From an uncultured Mycoplasmatota bacterium (GTDB lineage: Bacteria > Bacillota_I > Bacilli_A > RF39 > UBA660), in contig CANORV010000003.1 of the NCBI GenBank assembly GCA_947569245.1, positions 1 to 43,234 of the forward strand: a DNA stretch of 43,234 nt. The letters are read 5' to 3'. The notes below the pieces were generated by a model that was given only the letters and a program-made list of their open reading frames with translations, was not told the origin of the DNA and ran no database searches. The position numbers and the translations under genes are program-made. Below are positions 1-8,624 of this stretch, in pieces; the first letter of the stretch is position 1, and the number at the start of each line of letters is the position of its first letter.

Positions 1-261
1 GGGATTTTTTTTTATTATCTTTGCTATCTTAGATTTTGACAAAGTATAATATGATGGATAATTTATTAAATTTGTATCAATCATTATTTTATTATCTGTT
101 AGAATATCGTTATTTTTAATATAAATATTTTTAGTTGGTACCTCTAATATAAATTTAGTAAGGAAGAATAGGCATGTTAAAGTTATAATTAATATTAGAA
201 TACTACCCCAATGAATTTTGATTTTCTTCTTTAATATTTTCTTTTGTGCCATTTCTTTCAT
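1..261 (-). CDS. ftsQ: Cell division protein FtsQ/DivIB, N-terminal part (cut by window)
   Basis: The frame is open from an ATG at 261 to the window edge (87 codons). It begins with a Lys-rich cytoplasmic stretch, then one membrane segment at about residues 19-38. After that comes VPTKNIYIKNN, which fits the start of an extracytoplasmic POTRA domain. This is the layout of the bitopic divisome protein FtsQ/DivIB, which bridges FtsL/FtsB to other division proteins. Position right after murG-murB matches the usual dcw order murG-murB-divIB. The start was chosen because GGGAG lies 7 nt upstream; a second in-frame ATG at 252 has no good ribosome site. The gene overlaps the 3' end of murB by 59 nt. 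The C-terminal two thirds are not visible, so the beta domain cannot be checked. Confidence 0.82.
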   Translation of the reverse strand, partial: MKEMAQKKILKKKIKIHWGSILILIITLTCLFFLTKFILEVPTKNIYIKNNDILTDNKIMIDTNLINYPSYYTLSKSKIAKIIKKNP

Positions 262-1174
262 CTTTATGCTCCCAATTTACAAATTCTTGTTCTACTTTTA
301 AATCAATATTGTATTTATCTTGCACTTGTTTTTTTATAAAAGTTATTAATTCTTTAATATCTTTGGAGGTTGCGTTTTTATAATTTATAATAAAGTTAGC
401 ATGTTTTTGACTAACCATAGCTCCTCCTCTTATTAGGCCTTTATATCCCAATTCTTCAATTAGTCTTCCAGCAAAATCGTTATTTGGGTTTCTAAAGACA
501 CTTCCAGCAGATGGATATTCTAGAGGTTGACTTTCTAGTCTTCTTTCTCTTCTTGTTCTAACTAACTCTTCTATTTCTTCTCTTTTTCCTTTTTTTAGCA
601 TAATAGTTGCTTCTAGACAAATGTAGTTTTTATGCGTTTTTAGAAACGATGTACGATAATGAAATTCTAATTCACTGTTTACCATAGTAATGACTCTATA
701 GTCTGGTGTTAAAACTTTAATTCTTTTTACAACATAACCCATATCACTTTTATAGGCTCCGGCATTCATATAAATTGCTCCACCAATTGTTCCAGGAATT
801 CCTGTTGCAAATTCTAAACCACTCATTGCTTTTCGGCAACTTGATAATGCTACTTTCATAAGCTGACATCCAGCTCCACAAATAAGCATATTTCCTCGTT
901 CTTTGATTGTATTAAATTCATCTAATTTGATTATTACTCCATCAAATACATCATCACTAAACAGTGTGTTAGAACCATTTCCTAAAACAATATATTTTAC
1001 TTTTTCTTTATCTAAGTATTTAATAAGTTTTATTAATGCTTCTATATTTTTTGGAAAAACCATTGCTTTACATATTCCCCCAACCTTGTATGAGGTATAG
1101 TTTTTTAAAGAAACATTTTCTAAGGTCTTTCCTATATTCATTCTTTTTATTTCTTTTAATGTATCATTAGTCAT
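203..1174 (-). CDS. murB: UDP-N-acetylenolpyruvoylglucosamine reductase MurB
   Basis: MurB uses FAD and NADPH to reduce UDP-GlcNAc-enolpyruvate to UDP-MurNAc in cytoplasmic murein precursor synthesis. Visible marks are the FAD-binding LGNGSNTL (64-71), GIPGTIGGAIYMNAGA (125-140), Arg174 in FHYRTS, the catalytic Ser225 in PSAGSVFRNP and a C-terminal Glu295 in DLKVEQ. The protein has 323 residues. About 20 charged residues at the end go beyond the usual C-terminus and are encoded in the overlap with ftsQ. The ATG at 1174 is preferred because GGTGA sits 5 nt upstream; an ATG at 1186 would add four residues and overlap murG. The gap to the murG stop is 1 nt, so translational coupling is likely. 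Confidence 0.96.
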   Translation of the reverse strand: MTNDTLKEIKRMNIGKTLENVSLKNYTSYKVGGICKAMVFPKNIEALIKLIKYLDKEKVKYIVLGNGSNTLFSDDVFDGVIIKLDEFNTIKERGNMLICGAGCQLMKVALSSCRKAMSGLEFATGIPGTIGGAIYMNAGAYKSDMGYVVKRIKVLTPDYRVITMVNSELEFHYRTSFLKTHKNYICLEATIMLKKGKREEIEELVRTRRERRLESQPLEYPSAGSVFRNPNNDFAGRLIEELGYKGLIRGGAMVSQKHANFIINYKNATSKDIKELITFIKKQVQDKYNIDLKVEQEFVNWEHKDERNGTKENIKEENQNSLG

Positions 1175-1175
1175 G

Positions 1176-2258
1176 TCAATCACCATCTATTAAACTTCTT
1201 ATTTCATTATATACTTTTGTAGCACTTGTTGCAACTTTTAATTTTCCACTGGCATCTCTCATTTTTTGATACTTAATTTTATCATTTAATATTTCATCAA
1301 TTGCACAAACCAATCTTTCTTCAGTAAAATCTTTTTCTTCTATAATAACACAAGCATTTTTGTCTTCTAAAACCTTAGCATTTTTATATTGATGATTGTT
1401 AGTTACATATGGACTTGGTATTAAAATACTAGGAAGGGATGCTGCAGTTATTTCTACCAAGCTACTTGCACCAGCACGTGATACAATTAAACTAGCATCT
1501 TTCATTAATGAAATTAAATCTTTAGCAAAAGGAACGATTTTAACATTTTTGGATACTTTTAAATCTTTATATGAATCATAATAGGTTTTTCCTGTTATAA
1601 ACAAAACTTCATAATCTTTTTTAGAAAATAGTTTTAATGATGAAGCTAGTTTTTCGTTCATTGTTTTGGAACCAAGGGAACCCATTACAATAATTACTAA
1701 TTTTTTTTCTTTACTTAAACCATACTGGCTTTTATCCTGTTTTTTACAATTAACAACTTCTTCACTACGAGGATTTCCAGTGTAAACAGTTTTATTTTTG
1801 GGAAAACTATCTATTGTTTCTACAAAACTTACTCCTATTTTATCAGCATAGTGAGAAAGAAATTTGTTTGATAGCCCAGGAATTGAATTTTGTTCATGAA
1901 TGAACGTTTTATATCCACATTTTTTAGCAGCATAAATAACTGGAGATGTTACATAGCCTCCAACTCCTATTACAATATCAGGATTAAATTTTTTAATCTC
2001 CTTTTTAGAAATTTTTATAGCTTTTACAAAGTCTGATATAACTTTTATATTACTTAGTGGATTATGACGATTTAGTCCTTTTACCTCTAAGGCTAGATAT
2101 GGAATATTTTCTTTTGGAATTATATCTTTTTCCATTCTATCGGTTGTCCCTATATATAAGAAGATACTATCTGGTTCTTTTTCTTTTATCTTTCTAATAA
2201 TGGCTAAGGCTGGATATATATGACCTCCAGTTCCTCCGGCACTAATTATTGCTCTCAT
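1176..2258 (-). CDS. murG: UDP-GlcNAc--lipid I GlcNAc transferase MurG
   Basis: MurG is a peripheral membrane GT28 glycosyltransferase that adds GlcNAc to lipid I to make lipid II. The N-terminus carries the donor/lipid loop GGTGGHIYPALAI (8-20), followed by a second Gly-rich loop VGGYVTSP. The C-terminal domain has MGSLGSKTMN and the UDP-GlcNAc site SRAGASSLVEI...P.ILIPSP...QYKNA. The length is 360 residues, normal for the family. A longer reading to 2339 exists, but AGGTGAATTGAAC directly before the ATG at 2258 and the family N-terminus favour this start. A TATAAT at about 2271-2276 (read on the minus strand) could be a promoter -10, but I see no good -35. It heads murG-murB-ftsQ here. Confidence 0.96.
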   Translation of the reverse strand: MRAIISAGGTGGHIYPALAIIRKIKEKEPDSIFLYIGTTDRMEKDIIPKENIPYLALEVKGLNRHNPLSNIKVISDFVKAIKISKKEIKKFNPDIVIGVGGYVTSPVIYAAKKCGYKTFIHEQNSIPGLSNKFLSHYADKIGVSFVETIDSFPKNKTVYTGNPRSEEVVNCKKQDKSQYGLSKEKKLVIIVMGSLGSKTMNEKLASSLKLFSKKDYEVLFITGKTYYDSYKDLKVSKNVKIVPFAKDLISLMKDASLIVSRAGASSLVEITAASLPSILIPSPYVTNNHQYKNAKVLEDKNACVIIEEKDFTEERLVCAIDEILNDKIKYQKMRDASGKLKVATSATKVYNEIRSLIDGD

Positions 2259-2332
2259 GTTCAATTCACCTACTAACATTATATCATAATTATATTCTTT
2301 TTTTACGAATATTATTAAGTTTTTATTTTTGC

Positions 2333-2592
2333 TTGACAAAGTCGTTTTTATAATGTAATATTTGGTACATGCCTTTTTAGGAAAACCAATTAATAGTTTA
2401 GATTCATTGATAAAAAGTACATTTTAGAGAGTACTTATTTGATATTGATAGTATATAATATAATTAAGTGTTTCAGAGAAGATGAATTATACATTTGTAG
2501 TATTTAATGTTAAATTATAATCGTTACTATAAAAGGTATAAATTTATAAGGTTTATTGGCTTTAATTTTTTGATTTAAGATGAGGAGGGAAA
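2333..2592 (+). promoter_or_regulatory. Candidate promoter and long 5' leader of the 2593 gene
   Basis: TTGACA (2333-2338) is followed after 17 nt by TAATAT (2356-2361), a plausible vegetative promoter. If used, it would leave a leader of about 225 nt before the ATG at 2593. I see a small hairpin around 2419-2440 (AAGTAC pairing with GTACTT) but no riboswitch or T-box signature I recognise. Further TATAAT-like boxes at about 2453-2466 could give a shorter leader. The stretch holds no convincing gene. Confidence 0.35.
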
Positions 2593-2997
2593 ATGACTAA
2601 TAGCTTTTTTAAAAAATCGTGTTATTTAATACCACTTACTGAGGTAGAAGTAAAACTATTTCATAACAATATTATTTTGTATATGAATGATGAAGATGAA
2701 AAATTGGGTATGGCTATTCCTAGTTTAGAAAAGTATGGGTTTGGTAATATGGAAGGTGCCTTTAGGGCTAATCGTAGATGGTTTCTTTATCCAATTGATG
2801 AAAAGTCTCTTGGATTAATAGTTGATGGTAGACCAATATTTAAACTTGATTTTCGTGAAAAAGATAACTTAAAAGTTACATCGGTCGGTTGTAATACGGA
2901 TTTTGTTACTAGTATAACTAAATTTTTAAGTAGGAATAATAAGGACAATACTAATAATAAAAAAGTAAAAAAAATCGGTAGCATTATACCAGTTTAA
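2593..2997 (+). CDS. Hypothetical protein, 134 aa
   Basis: I do not recognise this family. The ATG has a strong GAGGAGGGAAA ribosome site and a strong terminator follows the stop, so the gene is very likely real. The product is soluble, with no signal peptide or membrane segment. Most of it looks like short beta strands with charged turns (EVEVKLFHNNIILYMND; LGLIVDGRPIFKLDF). The tail from about residue 115 is Asn/Lys-rich and probably disordered. It is a single-gene plus-strand unit between two minus-strand operons, converging with the Hpt-receiver gene. No function is claimed. Confidence 0.75.
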   Translation: MTNSFFKKSCYLIPLTEVEVKLFHNNIILYMNDEDEKLGMAIPSLEKYGFGNMEGAFRANRRWFLYPIDEKSLGLIVDGRPIFKLDFREKDNLKVTSVGCNTDFVTSITKFLSRNNKDNTNNKKVKKIGSIIPV

Positions 2998-3001
2998 TTT
3001 G

Positions 3002-3037
3002 AAAAAGGTAACTCATAATTTAAGAGTTACCTTTTTT
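3002..3037. terminator. Bidirectional rho-independent terminator
   Basis: A perfect 13-bp stem (3002-3014 with 3024-3036) encloses a 9-nt loop, with T runs on both strands. It serves the plus-strand gene ending at 2997 and the minus-strand Hpt-receiver gene ending at 3036. Confidence 0.93.
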
Positions 3038-3815
3038 ATATTTTTGCTGCTATTGTCATTTCGACAACGGCTTTAACATTTTTTTCATTAAATGGTTTTT
3101 CCAAAATAGCTACTATTTCATAAGTACGTGCTCTATTGATTGTTTCTTCTTTACATTCACCTGTTATTATTGATACAGGAATTTTTTTAAACAGATTGTT
3201 TTGCTTAAACCATTCTAAAACTTGAAATCCATCAACGTTTGGCATATTTAAATCTAATAAAACAGCCACTATTTTTCCGTCATTTACGTGTTGACTAATT
3301 AAAGTTAAGGCTTCCATTCCATCTTTGGCTAATAAAACATCATATGTGTTTTGAAAAATCTTACTGGCAAAACTTGTAACTATGTTAGAGTCATCGACAA
3401 CAAGAATGGTTTTGTCTTTTATTACCACTTCTTCTTTTGGCAAAATATTACTTACATCACGTCCTAAGTAATCACTTACTAGTTTGATAATTCTACTTGT
3501 TTCATTCATTAGTTCATCGTAATTCAAATAAACAAAATCCATATCATTAGATTTGCTTCTCATTTCGTGTTCTAAAGCAAGTTCTGCTAGCTTTGTGAAC
3601 CCAAAATATCTAGAGTCACTTTTTAGTGAGTGAACAAGTATAGCATAGTTAGCCATATCAGCGTTTTCTTTAAACATTTTTATTTTAGGTAAACTTTCCT
3701 TCATTCCCTTTAAAAAATCTTCTAGTGTCGAATTGTAAGTTTCCATATCTCCAAATAATTCTAAACTTTTTTGAACATCTACTCCATTATTTGTTAAAAA
3801 ACTAACATCTTTCAT
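3036..3815 (-). CDS. Hpt domain - response regulator receiver protein
   Basis: This is a 259-residue two-domain phosphorelay protein. Residues 1-118 form a histidine phosphotransfer domain with phospho-acceptor His62 in HSLKSDS. Residues 135-259 form a CheY-like receiver with acidic pair Asp141/Asp142, phospho-acceptor Asp188 in LLDLNMP, Thr218 and Lys240. There is no DNA-binding or enzymatic output domain. The Hpt half is clearly paralogous to the C-terminal Hpt of the hybrid kinase at 20863-23169: both show HS(L/I)KSDS(R/K)Y followed by an EHE(M/I) helix. It is therefore a likely phosphate shuttle or sink for that kinase, which is inference. The start has GGAGAGG about 6 nt upstream. It is monocistronic, ending in a bidirectional terminator. 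Confidence 0.88.
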   Translation of the reverse strand: MKDVSFLTNNGVDVQKSLELFGDMETYNSTLEDFLKGMKESLPKIKMFKENADMANYAILVHSLKSDSRYFGFTKLAELALEHEMRSKSNDMDFVYLNYDELMNETSRIIKLVSDYLGRDVSNILPKEEVVIKDKTILVVDDSNIVTSFASKIFQNTYDVLLAKDGMEALTLISQHVNDGKIVAVLLDLNMPNVDGFQVLEWFKQNNLFKKIPVSIITGECKEETINRARTYEIVAILEKPFNEKNVKAVVEMTIAAKI

Positions 3816-3952
3816 ATATATCCTCTCCTATTTCTAATTTGATTATAAACTTTTTTGAAATTATTATCTAGTTATTTTGACAATTTATGTCAAGTAAATA
3901 ATAAACGATGTAAACTAATGCCTTAATTATTTTTACATATTTAGAAAGCAAT

Positions 3953-3982
3953 AAAACCTCGTTTTATTATGAACGAGGTTTT
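3953..3982 (-). terminator. Terminator downstream of the bceB-like gene
   Basis: An 11-bp perfect stem (3953-3963 with 3972-3982, core CCTCGTT/AACGAGG) encloses an 8-nt loop. On the minus strand it ends in GGTTTTATTG, a short T tract, 42 nt past the permease stop. The 3816-4024 gap holds nothing else I can identify. Confidence 0.65.
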
Positions 3983-4024
3983 AGTTAACTTACTATCTAG
4001 TCTCTTTGATATAATTATTTGTTT

Positions 4025-6088
4025 TTATTTTTCTTTAATTATGTTTTTACTCGAAAAATAAGTTATAAGAAAATATCCACCATAAATTATAATTAGAAAT
4101 ATTGAGGTTGTTAAAATTGAGGTTAATAAATTCATGCGTCCAAATGTTTCTAATATTGTATTACAAACTTGAAGACCAAATATGGTATGTACTAGAGCAA
4201 GTGATAATGGTAGAAAGAAGAATATGGCAATTTGTCTATATAAAGCTTTGTTTAGCATCTTTTCATCTGTTCCAATTTTTCTTAGAATCATATATCTTTC
4301 CTTGTTATCACTACTTTCTGATAATTCTTTTAAAGCAAGTATTGCAGCTGATGATATTAAAAAGATAATACCCAAATATAGGCCGATGAAAGTAGCCATG
4401 GCAGTTAATCCTATACTTGCTTCATAAATAGTTATTTTAGTTGATGCATTTAAGATAGTATTATTACTGTTTGGATGATTTTCAAGACTAATTATTTTAT
4501 CTTCTATTTTTTGTTTTTCTTTTTTTGTATCATTTTCTGTTTTATAATTAGCAAATAAATATTTAACTGCCTCAAGGGAATTTTCCAAGGCTTTATCAGG
4601 TACTAAAATAATCCCTGTATTAATGTGATTTGCTGATATGTCAATAAAACCATCCTGACATTCTGTATATTTTGGCAAATATGTTTTACCATTTATTTCA
4701 ATAGGTGTTTTTGATTTTAATGCTCTGTTACGTATTGTTGTCATTTCTTTATAGTCTCCAATAATCATATACTGATTGTCTTCAAGAGAATAAGTTTTTA
4801 TATTATATAACTTGGCAAGCTTATTGTAATTGCTAATTTCAATTAAGATTTCTTTTCCCTGAAGGTTTAAATAAGGGTAATCTTTTTTTATTTTTTCTTT
4901 TTCTTTTCCAAGAGTTTTCTCCCATGTTATATTATCATCGACATAACTTGAAAACTCTACTATATCTTTAAAATTTTTGTTGATATCAAAATCTAAATCC
5001 TCTAAACTTTTTCTTATTGATGTTTTAGAGTTTTTATCTTGTTCTTCTGTTACAGGTTTATAATATGTTTTTTTGGCATTAATTGGTTTAGTAATCTCTA
5101 TATCTACTGGTGTTAATTTTTTTAGATTGGTAGATAGTGATGTTTTTATAGATGATGCACTAGATAAAATGCAAATTGTCATAAAAAGCATGATACAAAT
5201 AATTGACATTGATATAACTGTTGTGTTAATTTGACTATTTAATTGTCTTAATGTAAAAGCATTCAATCCTTTAAGATAGACTCTTTTTGATGATGAAACA
5301 AGTCGTAATATTAGTCCTGAAAAGGACCAAAATATAAGTAATGTTCCTATTGACCCTAAAGCTATCTGGATAAGTAAATCAGAAAATTCGACTAGATTAT
5401 TGACTCCTACAGTTACATTATAATAGGCATAAGCTAATATACATGATGCTATTATAAATACCAAAACACAAACGATCGGATTTTTTATCTTTACTGTTTC
5501 ATTTTTCTTACCTGCTTGAATTAAGTCGATAAGTTTACATTTGCTAACTGATAAAGTATTAAAAATCATTACTAATAAATACATAATACTAAAGTAAATA
5601 ATTGTTTTAATCATAGCACTGTTTGAAAAGGTAAAAGCAAATTGACTCATATCTGCTTCAAACATATTGATTACCAAAATGGACATAGCTTGTGAGCAGA
5701 TAATTCCAAGTACTAGACCTGCTCCTAGAGAAATAACACCAATTGATAATGTTTCATAAAGCAAGATAAGAGATATTTTTCTTTTACTCATTCCAAGGGT
5801 CATATAAATTCCAAATTCTTTTTTTCGTCTTTTTATCAAAAATCTACTGGCATAGATGATTAAAAATCCCAAAACTAATGAAACAAAGATAGAAACTCCT
5901 GATAATATTTGATTCATGAGGTCTATTAAATCATGTGTGTTCTTAGATACATTTAACATTACTGTTTGACTATCTAAAGCATTAAAAATATAAAATATTG
6001 AAACACCTAAAATAAGAGTGAAAAAATAAATAGTATAATCTTTAATACTTTTTTTGAGGTTTTTTAAAGATAGCTTAAATAACATCAT
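4025..6088 (-). CDS. BceB-like ABC transporter permease (FtsX family)
   Basis: This 687-residue membrane protein has the BceB layout. One N-terminal membrane helix follows the typical FKLSLKNLKKSIKDYTIYF start. FtsX-like helices come next, then a large extracytoplasmic domain at about 310-555, and three C-terminal helices at about 558-670. BceB-type permeases, with their ATPase, give resistance to peptide antibiotics that bind lipid II-cycle intermediates, and they also act as the sensor for the partner kinase. The large outer domain is where family members recognise the peptide complex; the exact drug cannot be read from sequence. Its start overlaps the ATPase gene by 14 nt with GGAGG ahead of it. 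The next ATG codon is also Met, so one residue is uncertain. Confidence 0.93.
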   Translation of the reverse strand: MMLFKLSLKNLKKSIKDYTIYFFTLILGVSIFYIFNALDSQTVMLNVSKNTHDLIDLMNQILSGVSIFVSLVLGFLIIYASRFLIKRRKKEFGIYMTLGMSKRKISLILLYETLSIGVISLGAGLVLGIICSQAMSILVINMFEADMSQFAFTFSNSAMIKTIIYFSIMYLLVMIFNTLSVSKCKLIDLIQAGKKNETVKIKNPIVCVLVFIIASCILAYAYYNVTVGVNNLVEFSDLLIQIALGSIGTLLIFWSFSGLILRLVSSSKRVYLKGLNAFTLRQLNSQINTTVISMSIICIMLFMTICILSSASSIKTSLSTNLKKLTPVDIEITKPINAKKTYYKPVTEEQDKNSKTSIRKSLEDLDFDINKNFKDIVEFSSYVDDNITWEKTLGKEKEKIKKDYPYLNLQGKEILIEISNYNKLAKLYNIKTYSLEDNQYMIIGDYKEMTTIRNRALKSKTPIEINGKTYLPKYTECQDGFIDISANHINTGIILVPDKALENSLEAVKYLFANYKTENDTKKEKQKIEDKIISLENHPNSNNTILNASTKITIYEASIGLTAMATFIGLYLGIIFLISSAAILALKELSESSDNKERYMILRKIGTDEKMLNKALYRQIAIFFFLPLSLALVHTIFGLQVCNTILETFGRMNLLTSILTTSIFLIIIYGGYFLITYFSSKNIIKEK

Positions 6089-6842
6089 TTAAATCCCCTC
6101 CAAGAAGTGTAACAGTATCGATAATTTTATCAAAGAATTCTTTTCGTTGACTATTTCCACGATTAATTTCACTAAATATTTTACCATCTTTAATAAATAT
6201 TACACGACTTGCATAACTTGCTGTAAAAGCATCATGGGTAACCATTAAAATAGTTGCAGAAAGTTCTTTATTTAAGTAATTAAAACTCTCAAGTAGCATT
6301 TTGGCACTTTTAGAGTCTAATGCTCCAGTTGGCTCATCAGCTAATACTAATTTGGGATTGGTAATGATTGCTCGTGCTGATGCAACTCGTTGTTTTTGAC
6401 CTCCACTCATTTGATATGGATACTTATTTAAAATACTTTCAATATTTAGTTTTTTGGCTACGTCTTTAACTTGTTCATCAATTTTATTAGCAGGAACATT
6501 TTGAATTGATAATGAAAGTGCTATATTCTCATATGCTGTTAATGTATCTAAAAGATTAAAGTCCTGAAAAATAAAACCTAGTTCTTCTCTTCTAAATTTG
6601 TTTAATTTCCCTCCCTTTAATTTAGTTATATCCTCTTGATCAACAAAAATATGACCACTAGTTACTTTATCAATTGTTGAAATACAATTTAAAAGGGTTG
6701 TTTTTCCACTTCCACTTGCTCCCATTATGGCAACAAATTCACCTTTTTCAACATCAAATGATATATTATTAATAGCTTTTGTCAAACTAGAGCGACTTCC
6801 ATAGTATTTTTCTATTTTTTCTATTTTTAACATATTAGGCAT
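6075..6842 (-). CDS. BceA-like ABC transporter ATP-binding protein
   Basis: This 255-residue nucleotide-binding subunit has Walker A GASGSGKTT (41-49), Q-loop FQDFN, signature MSGGQKQR (145-152), Walker B LVLADEP (165-171) and the switch His in MVTHD. The SGGQKQR/ALDSKSA pattern is that of the MacB/LolD/BceA group of FtsX-partner ATPases. It powers the adjacent permease, and the complex sits at the inner face of the membrane. AAAGGAGAGG lies just before the ATG. An operator and promoter lie in the gap just upstream, so the ATPase-permease pair can be induced separately from the regulator-kinase pair. Confidence 0.95.
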   Translation of the reverse strand: MPNMLKIEKIEKYYGSRSSLTKAINNISFDVEKGEFVAIMGASGSGKTTLLNCISTIDKVTSGHIFVDQEDITKLKGGKLNKFRREELGFIFQDFNLLDTLTAYENIALSLSIQNVPANKIDEQVKDVAKKLNIESILNKYPYQMSGGQKQRVASARAIITNPKLVLADEPTGALDSKSAKMLLESFNYLNKELSATILMVTHDAFTASYASRVIFIKDGKIFSEINRGNSQRKEFFDKIIDTVTLLGGDLNDVI

Positions 6843-6865
6843 AATACCTCTCCTTTCGATAAATA

Positions 6866-6929
6866 ATTATAATTGATTACTTACAATATGTCGTTGTTTT
6901 AATATTACAAAATCTTACATTTATGTAAG
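6866..6929 (-). promoter_or_regulatory. BceR-type operator and promoter of the transporter genes
   Basis: Reading the minus strand, the palindrome CTTACATAAATGTAAG (6929-6914) contains TTACA-N4-TGTAA. As I recall it, TNACA-N4-TGTAA is the motif bound by BceR-type regulators. Downstream lie a -35-like ACGACA (6894-6889) and, after 17 nt, TATAAT (6871-6866). The operator sits about 20 nt upstream of the -35, as expected for an activator. The same half-sites with the same spacing occur before the regulator gene. Confidence 0.75.
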
Positions 6930-7949
6930 TTATTTCAAACAATTATAGTAGTCATTATTATTAAAAATAATATTTACTTTTGTATAGTTTTCAAAAGAAG
7001 ACTCAATGGTTATTCTATGTCCTAATTTTTTTAGTAGTTTTTTAGAAATATATAGCCCCATTCCAGTAGAATTAGCCCCTTTTCTTCCATTAGAACCAGT
7101 AAATGTTTTATCAAAGACACGATTTATATCACTTGTTGGAATTCCTATACCGTTATCATATATTGATAATATTGTTTTATCCTCTTCTTCTTTAATACTT
7201 ATTTCTATATAAGATAAAATACTGGTGTTACGATATTTAATACAATTATTTATTAATTGATTTAATACAAATTCTAACCATTTCGAATCAGTTAAAACAG
7301 TCTCATTATTAATTTTAGTCTTTAAAGTTACTTTGTTATATAAAAGAGTATCTTTATTTTTTAAGGCTACTTGTTTTACTACTGATGATAATTTTACTTC
7401 TTTAATTAAATAGTCTTTTTCTGAGTCTTTGCTTCTAGCATAATATAAGACTTGATCAAGATAATCTTCTAATCTTTTTAATTGTTCTAAAAATCTTTTA
7501 TCTACTAAACTTTTATTGTTATGTGTTATAAGAATTAGATTAGAAAGTGGTATTTTTACTTCATGTATCCACATTTCGATATAATCTTTAAAATCTTCTT
7601 GATTATATTTTAAGTCTTTTATCTTTTCATTGAAAGATTTATTTATTTCATATAATGAATCATAAAAAATTTTTCCTTCTAAAAAGTCAGGATTTTTAAT
7701 TAGTTCTGTTATTAAATATTTTTCTTCTAATAAATTCAAATTGATTTGTAAATTTTTATAAAAACTTCTCTTTCTAAAATAGTTATAGAGTAATACAAAA
7801 ATATCTGTTGTTATTATGATAAAAAGACAGCAGATAATTCCATCTATTGAGACTTTTAATACCATTAATAAAAGGATAAGAAAGATTAGTGATATGATTT
7901 TTATAGAAATTGTAATAATTTTATCTTTTATATAGTTTATAAATTTCAT
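6930..7949 (-). CDS. BceS-like intramembrane-sensing histidine kinase
   Basis: This 339-residue kinase has two N-terminal membrane helices (about 12-32 and 35-57) with almost no extracytoplasmic loop. That is the hallmark of BceS-type kinases, which sense through the transporter rather than by themselves. The DHp box is MWIHEVKIP with phospho-acceptor His129, followed by the N box (NQLINNCIKYR), the G1 box (DNGIGIP) and a G2 box ending in STGMGLYI. It should phosphorylate the adjacent response regulator. Its ATG overlaps the regulator stop codon as ATGA. It is followed by the operator of the ABC genes, giving regulator-kinase-ATPase-permease order. Confidence 0.93.
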   Translation of the reverse strand: MKFINYIKDKIITISIKIISLIFLILLLMVLKVSIDGIICCLFIIITTDIFVLLYNYFRKRSFYKNLQINLNLLEEKYLITELIKNPDFLEGKIFYDSLYEINKSFNEKIKDLKYNQEDFKDYIEMWIHEVKIPLSNLILITHNNKSLVDKRFLEQLKRLEDYLDQVLYYARSKDSEKDYLIKEVKLSSVVKQVALKNKDTLLYNKVTLKTKINNETVLTDSKWLEFVLNQLINNCIKYRNTSILSYIEISIKEEEDKTILSIYDNGIGIPTSDINRVFDKTFTGSNGRKGANSTGMGLYISKKLLKKLGHRITIESSFENYTKVNIIFNNNDYYNCLK

Positions 7950-8608
7950 AATATTATGTAACCCTGATTTTTTCTTGTCTCAATCATATCACTATATCCA
8001 ATATCTCTTAATTTGTTACGAAGTCTACTTATATTTACTGTTAGAGTATTATCATCAATAAATTCATCGTTATCCCATAATTCTGTAACAATCGTTTCTC
8101 TTTCAACTATTTTAGAACGATTATTTATCAGAAGTGTTAAAATCAACATCTCATTTTTAGATAAATAAATGGTTTCATTTTCCTTTATTATAATACCCTT
8201 TCGTGGAATTATTTTTAAATCTTCATATTTTAAAAATTCAGGTTCTTGTTCTATTCTTTTAAATATTGCTGCAACTCTAAGTAAAAGAATCGTAGGGTTA
8301 TATGGTTTTGTTATGTAATCATCGGCACCATAACTCATACATAAAACTTCATCTATTTCTGTATCTTTACTAGTTACCATAATTATTGGAACATTTGATT
8401 CATTTCTAATTTGTTTTAAAAGAACTTCACCATTAATATTAGGAATATTTATATCTAGTAGAATTAAATCTGGATTATTTTTTAAAATAGTATCTTTGGC
8501 ATTAAGAAAATCATCTAAAACAACAGCATTATAATTGGCATTGTTAAGAAGATTTTTTAATTCTTCTTGTAAGGTTTTATCATCTTCAACTATTAAAATC
8601 TTTTTCAT
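7946..8608 (-). CDS. BceR-like OmpR-family response regulator
   Basis: The receiver domain (1-115) has acidic residues in VEDD, phospho-acceptor Asp52 in LLDINIP and a conserved Lys in YITKPYNP. A C-terminal winged helix of the OmpR/PhoB type follows, with DDNTLTVNISRLRNKL as recognition-helix region. The product has 220 residues from the ATG at 8608, which has GGTGA 5 nt upstream; a GTG at 8617 in the same frame is less likely. It should bind the two TTACA-N4-TGTAA sites in this locus and switch on the transporter genes and its own operon. The partner kinase overlaps it by 4 nt. Confidence 0.94.
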   Translation of the reverse strand: MKKILIVEDDKTLQEELKNLLNNANYNAVVLDDFLNAKDTILKNNPDLILLDINIPNINGEVLLKQIRNESNVPIIMVTSKDTEIDEVLCMSYGADDYITKPYNPTILLLRVAAIFKRIEQEPEFLKYEDLKIIPRKGIIIKENETIYLSKNEMLILTLLINNRSKIVERETIVTELWDNDEFIDDNTLTVNISRLRNKLRDIGYSDMIETRKNQGYIIL

Positions 8609-8624
8609 CTTTATCACCGATTAT

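Noticed and set aside
2338-2592. Known riboswitch or ribosomal protein leader before the 2593 gene
   Set aside because: No conserved core of any class I know is visible; only a weak 6-bp hairpin.
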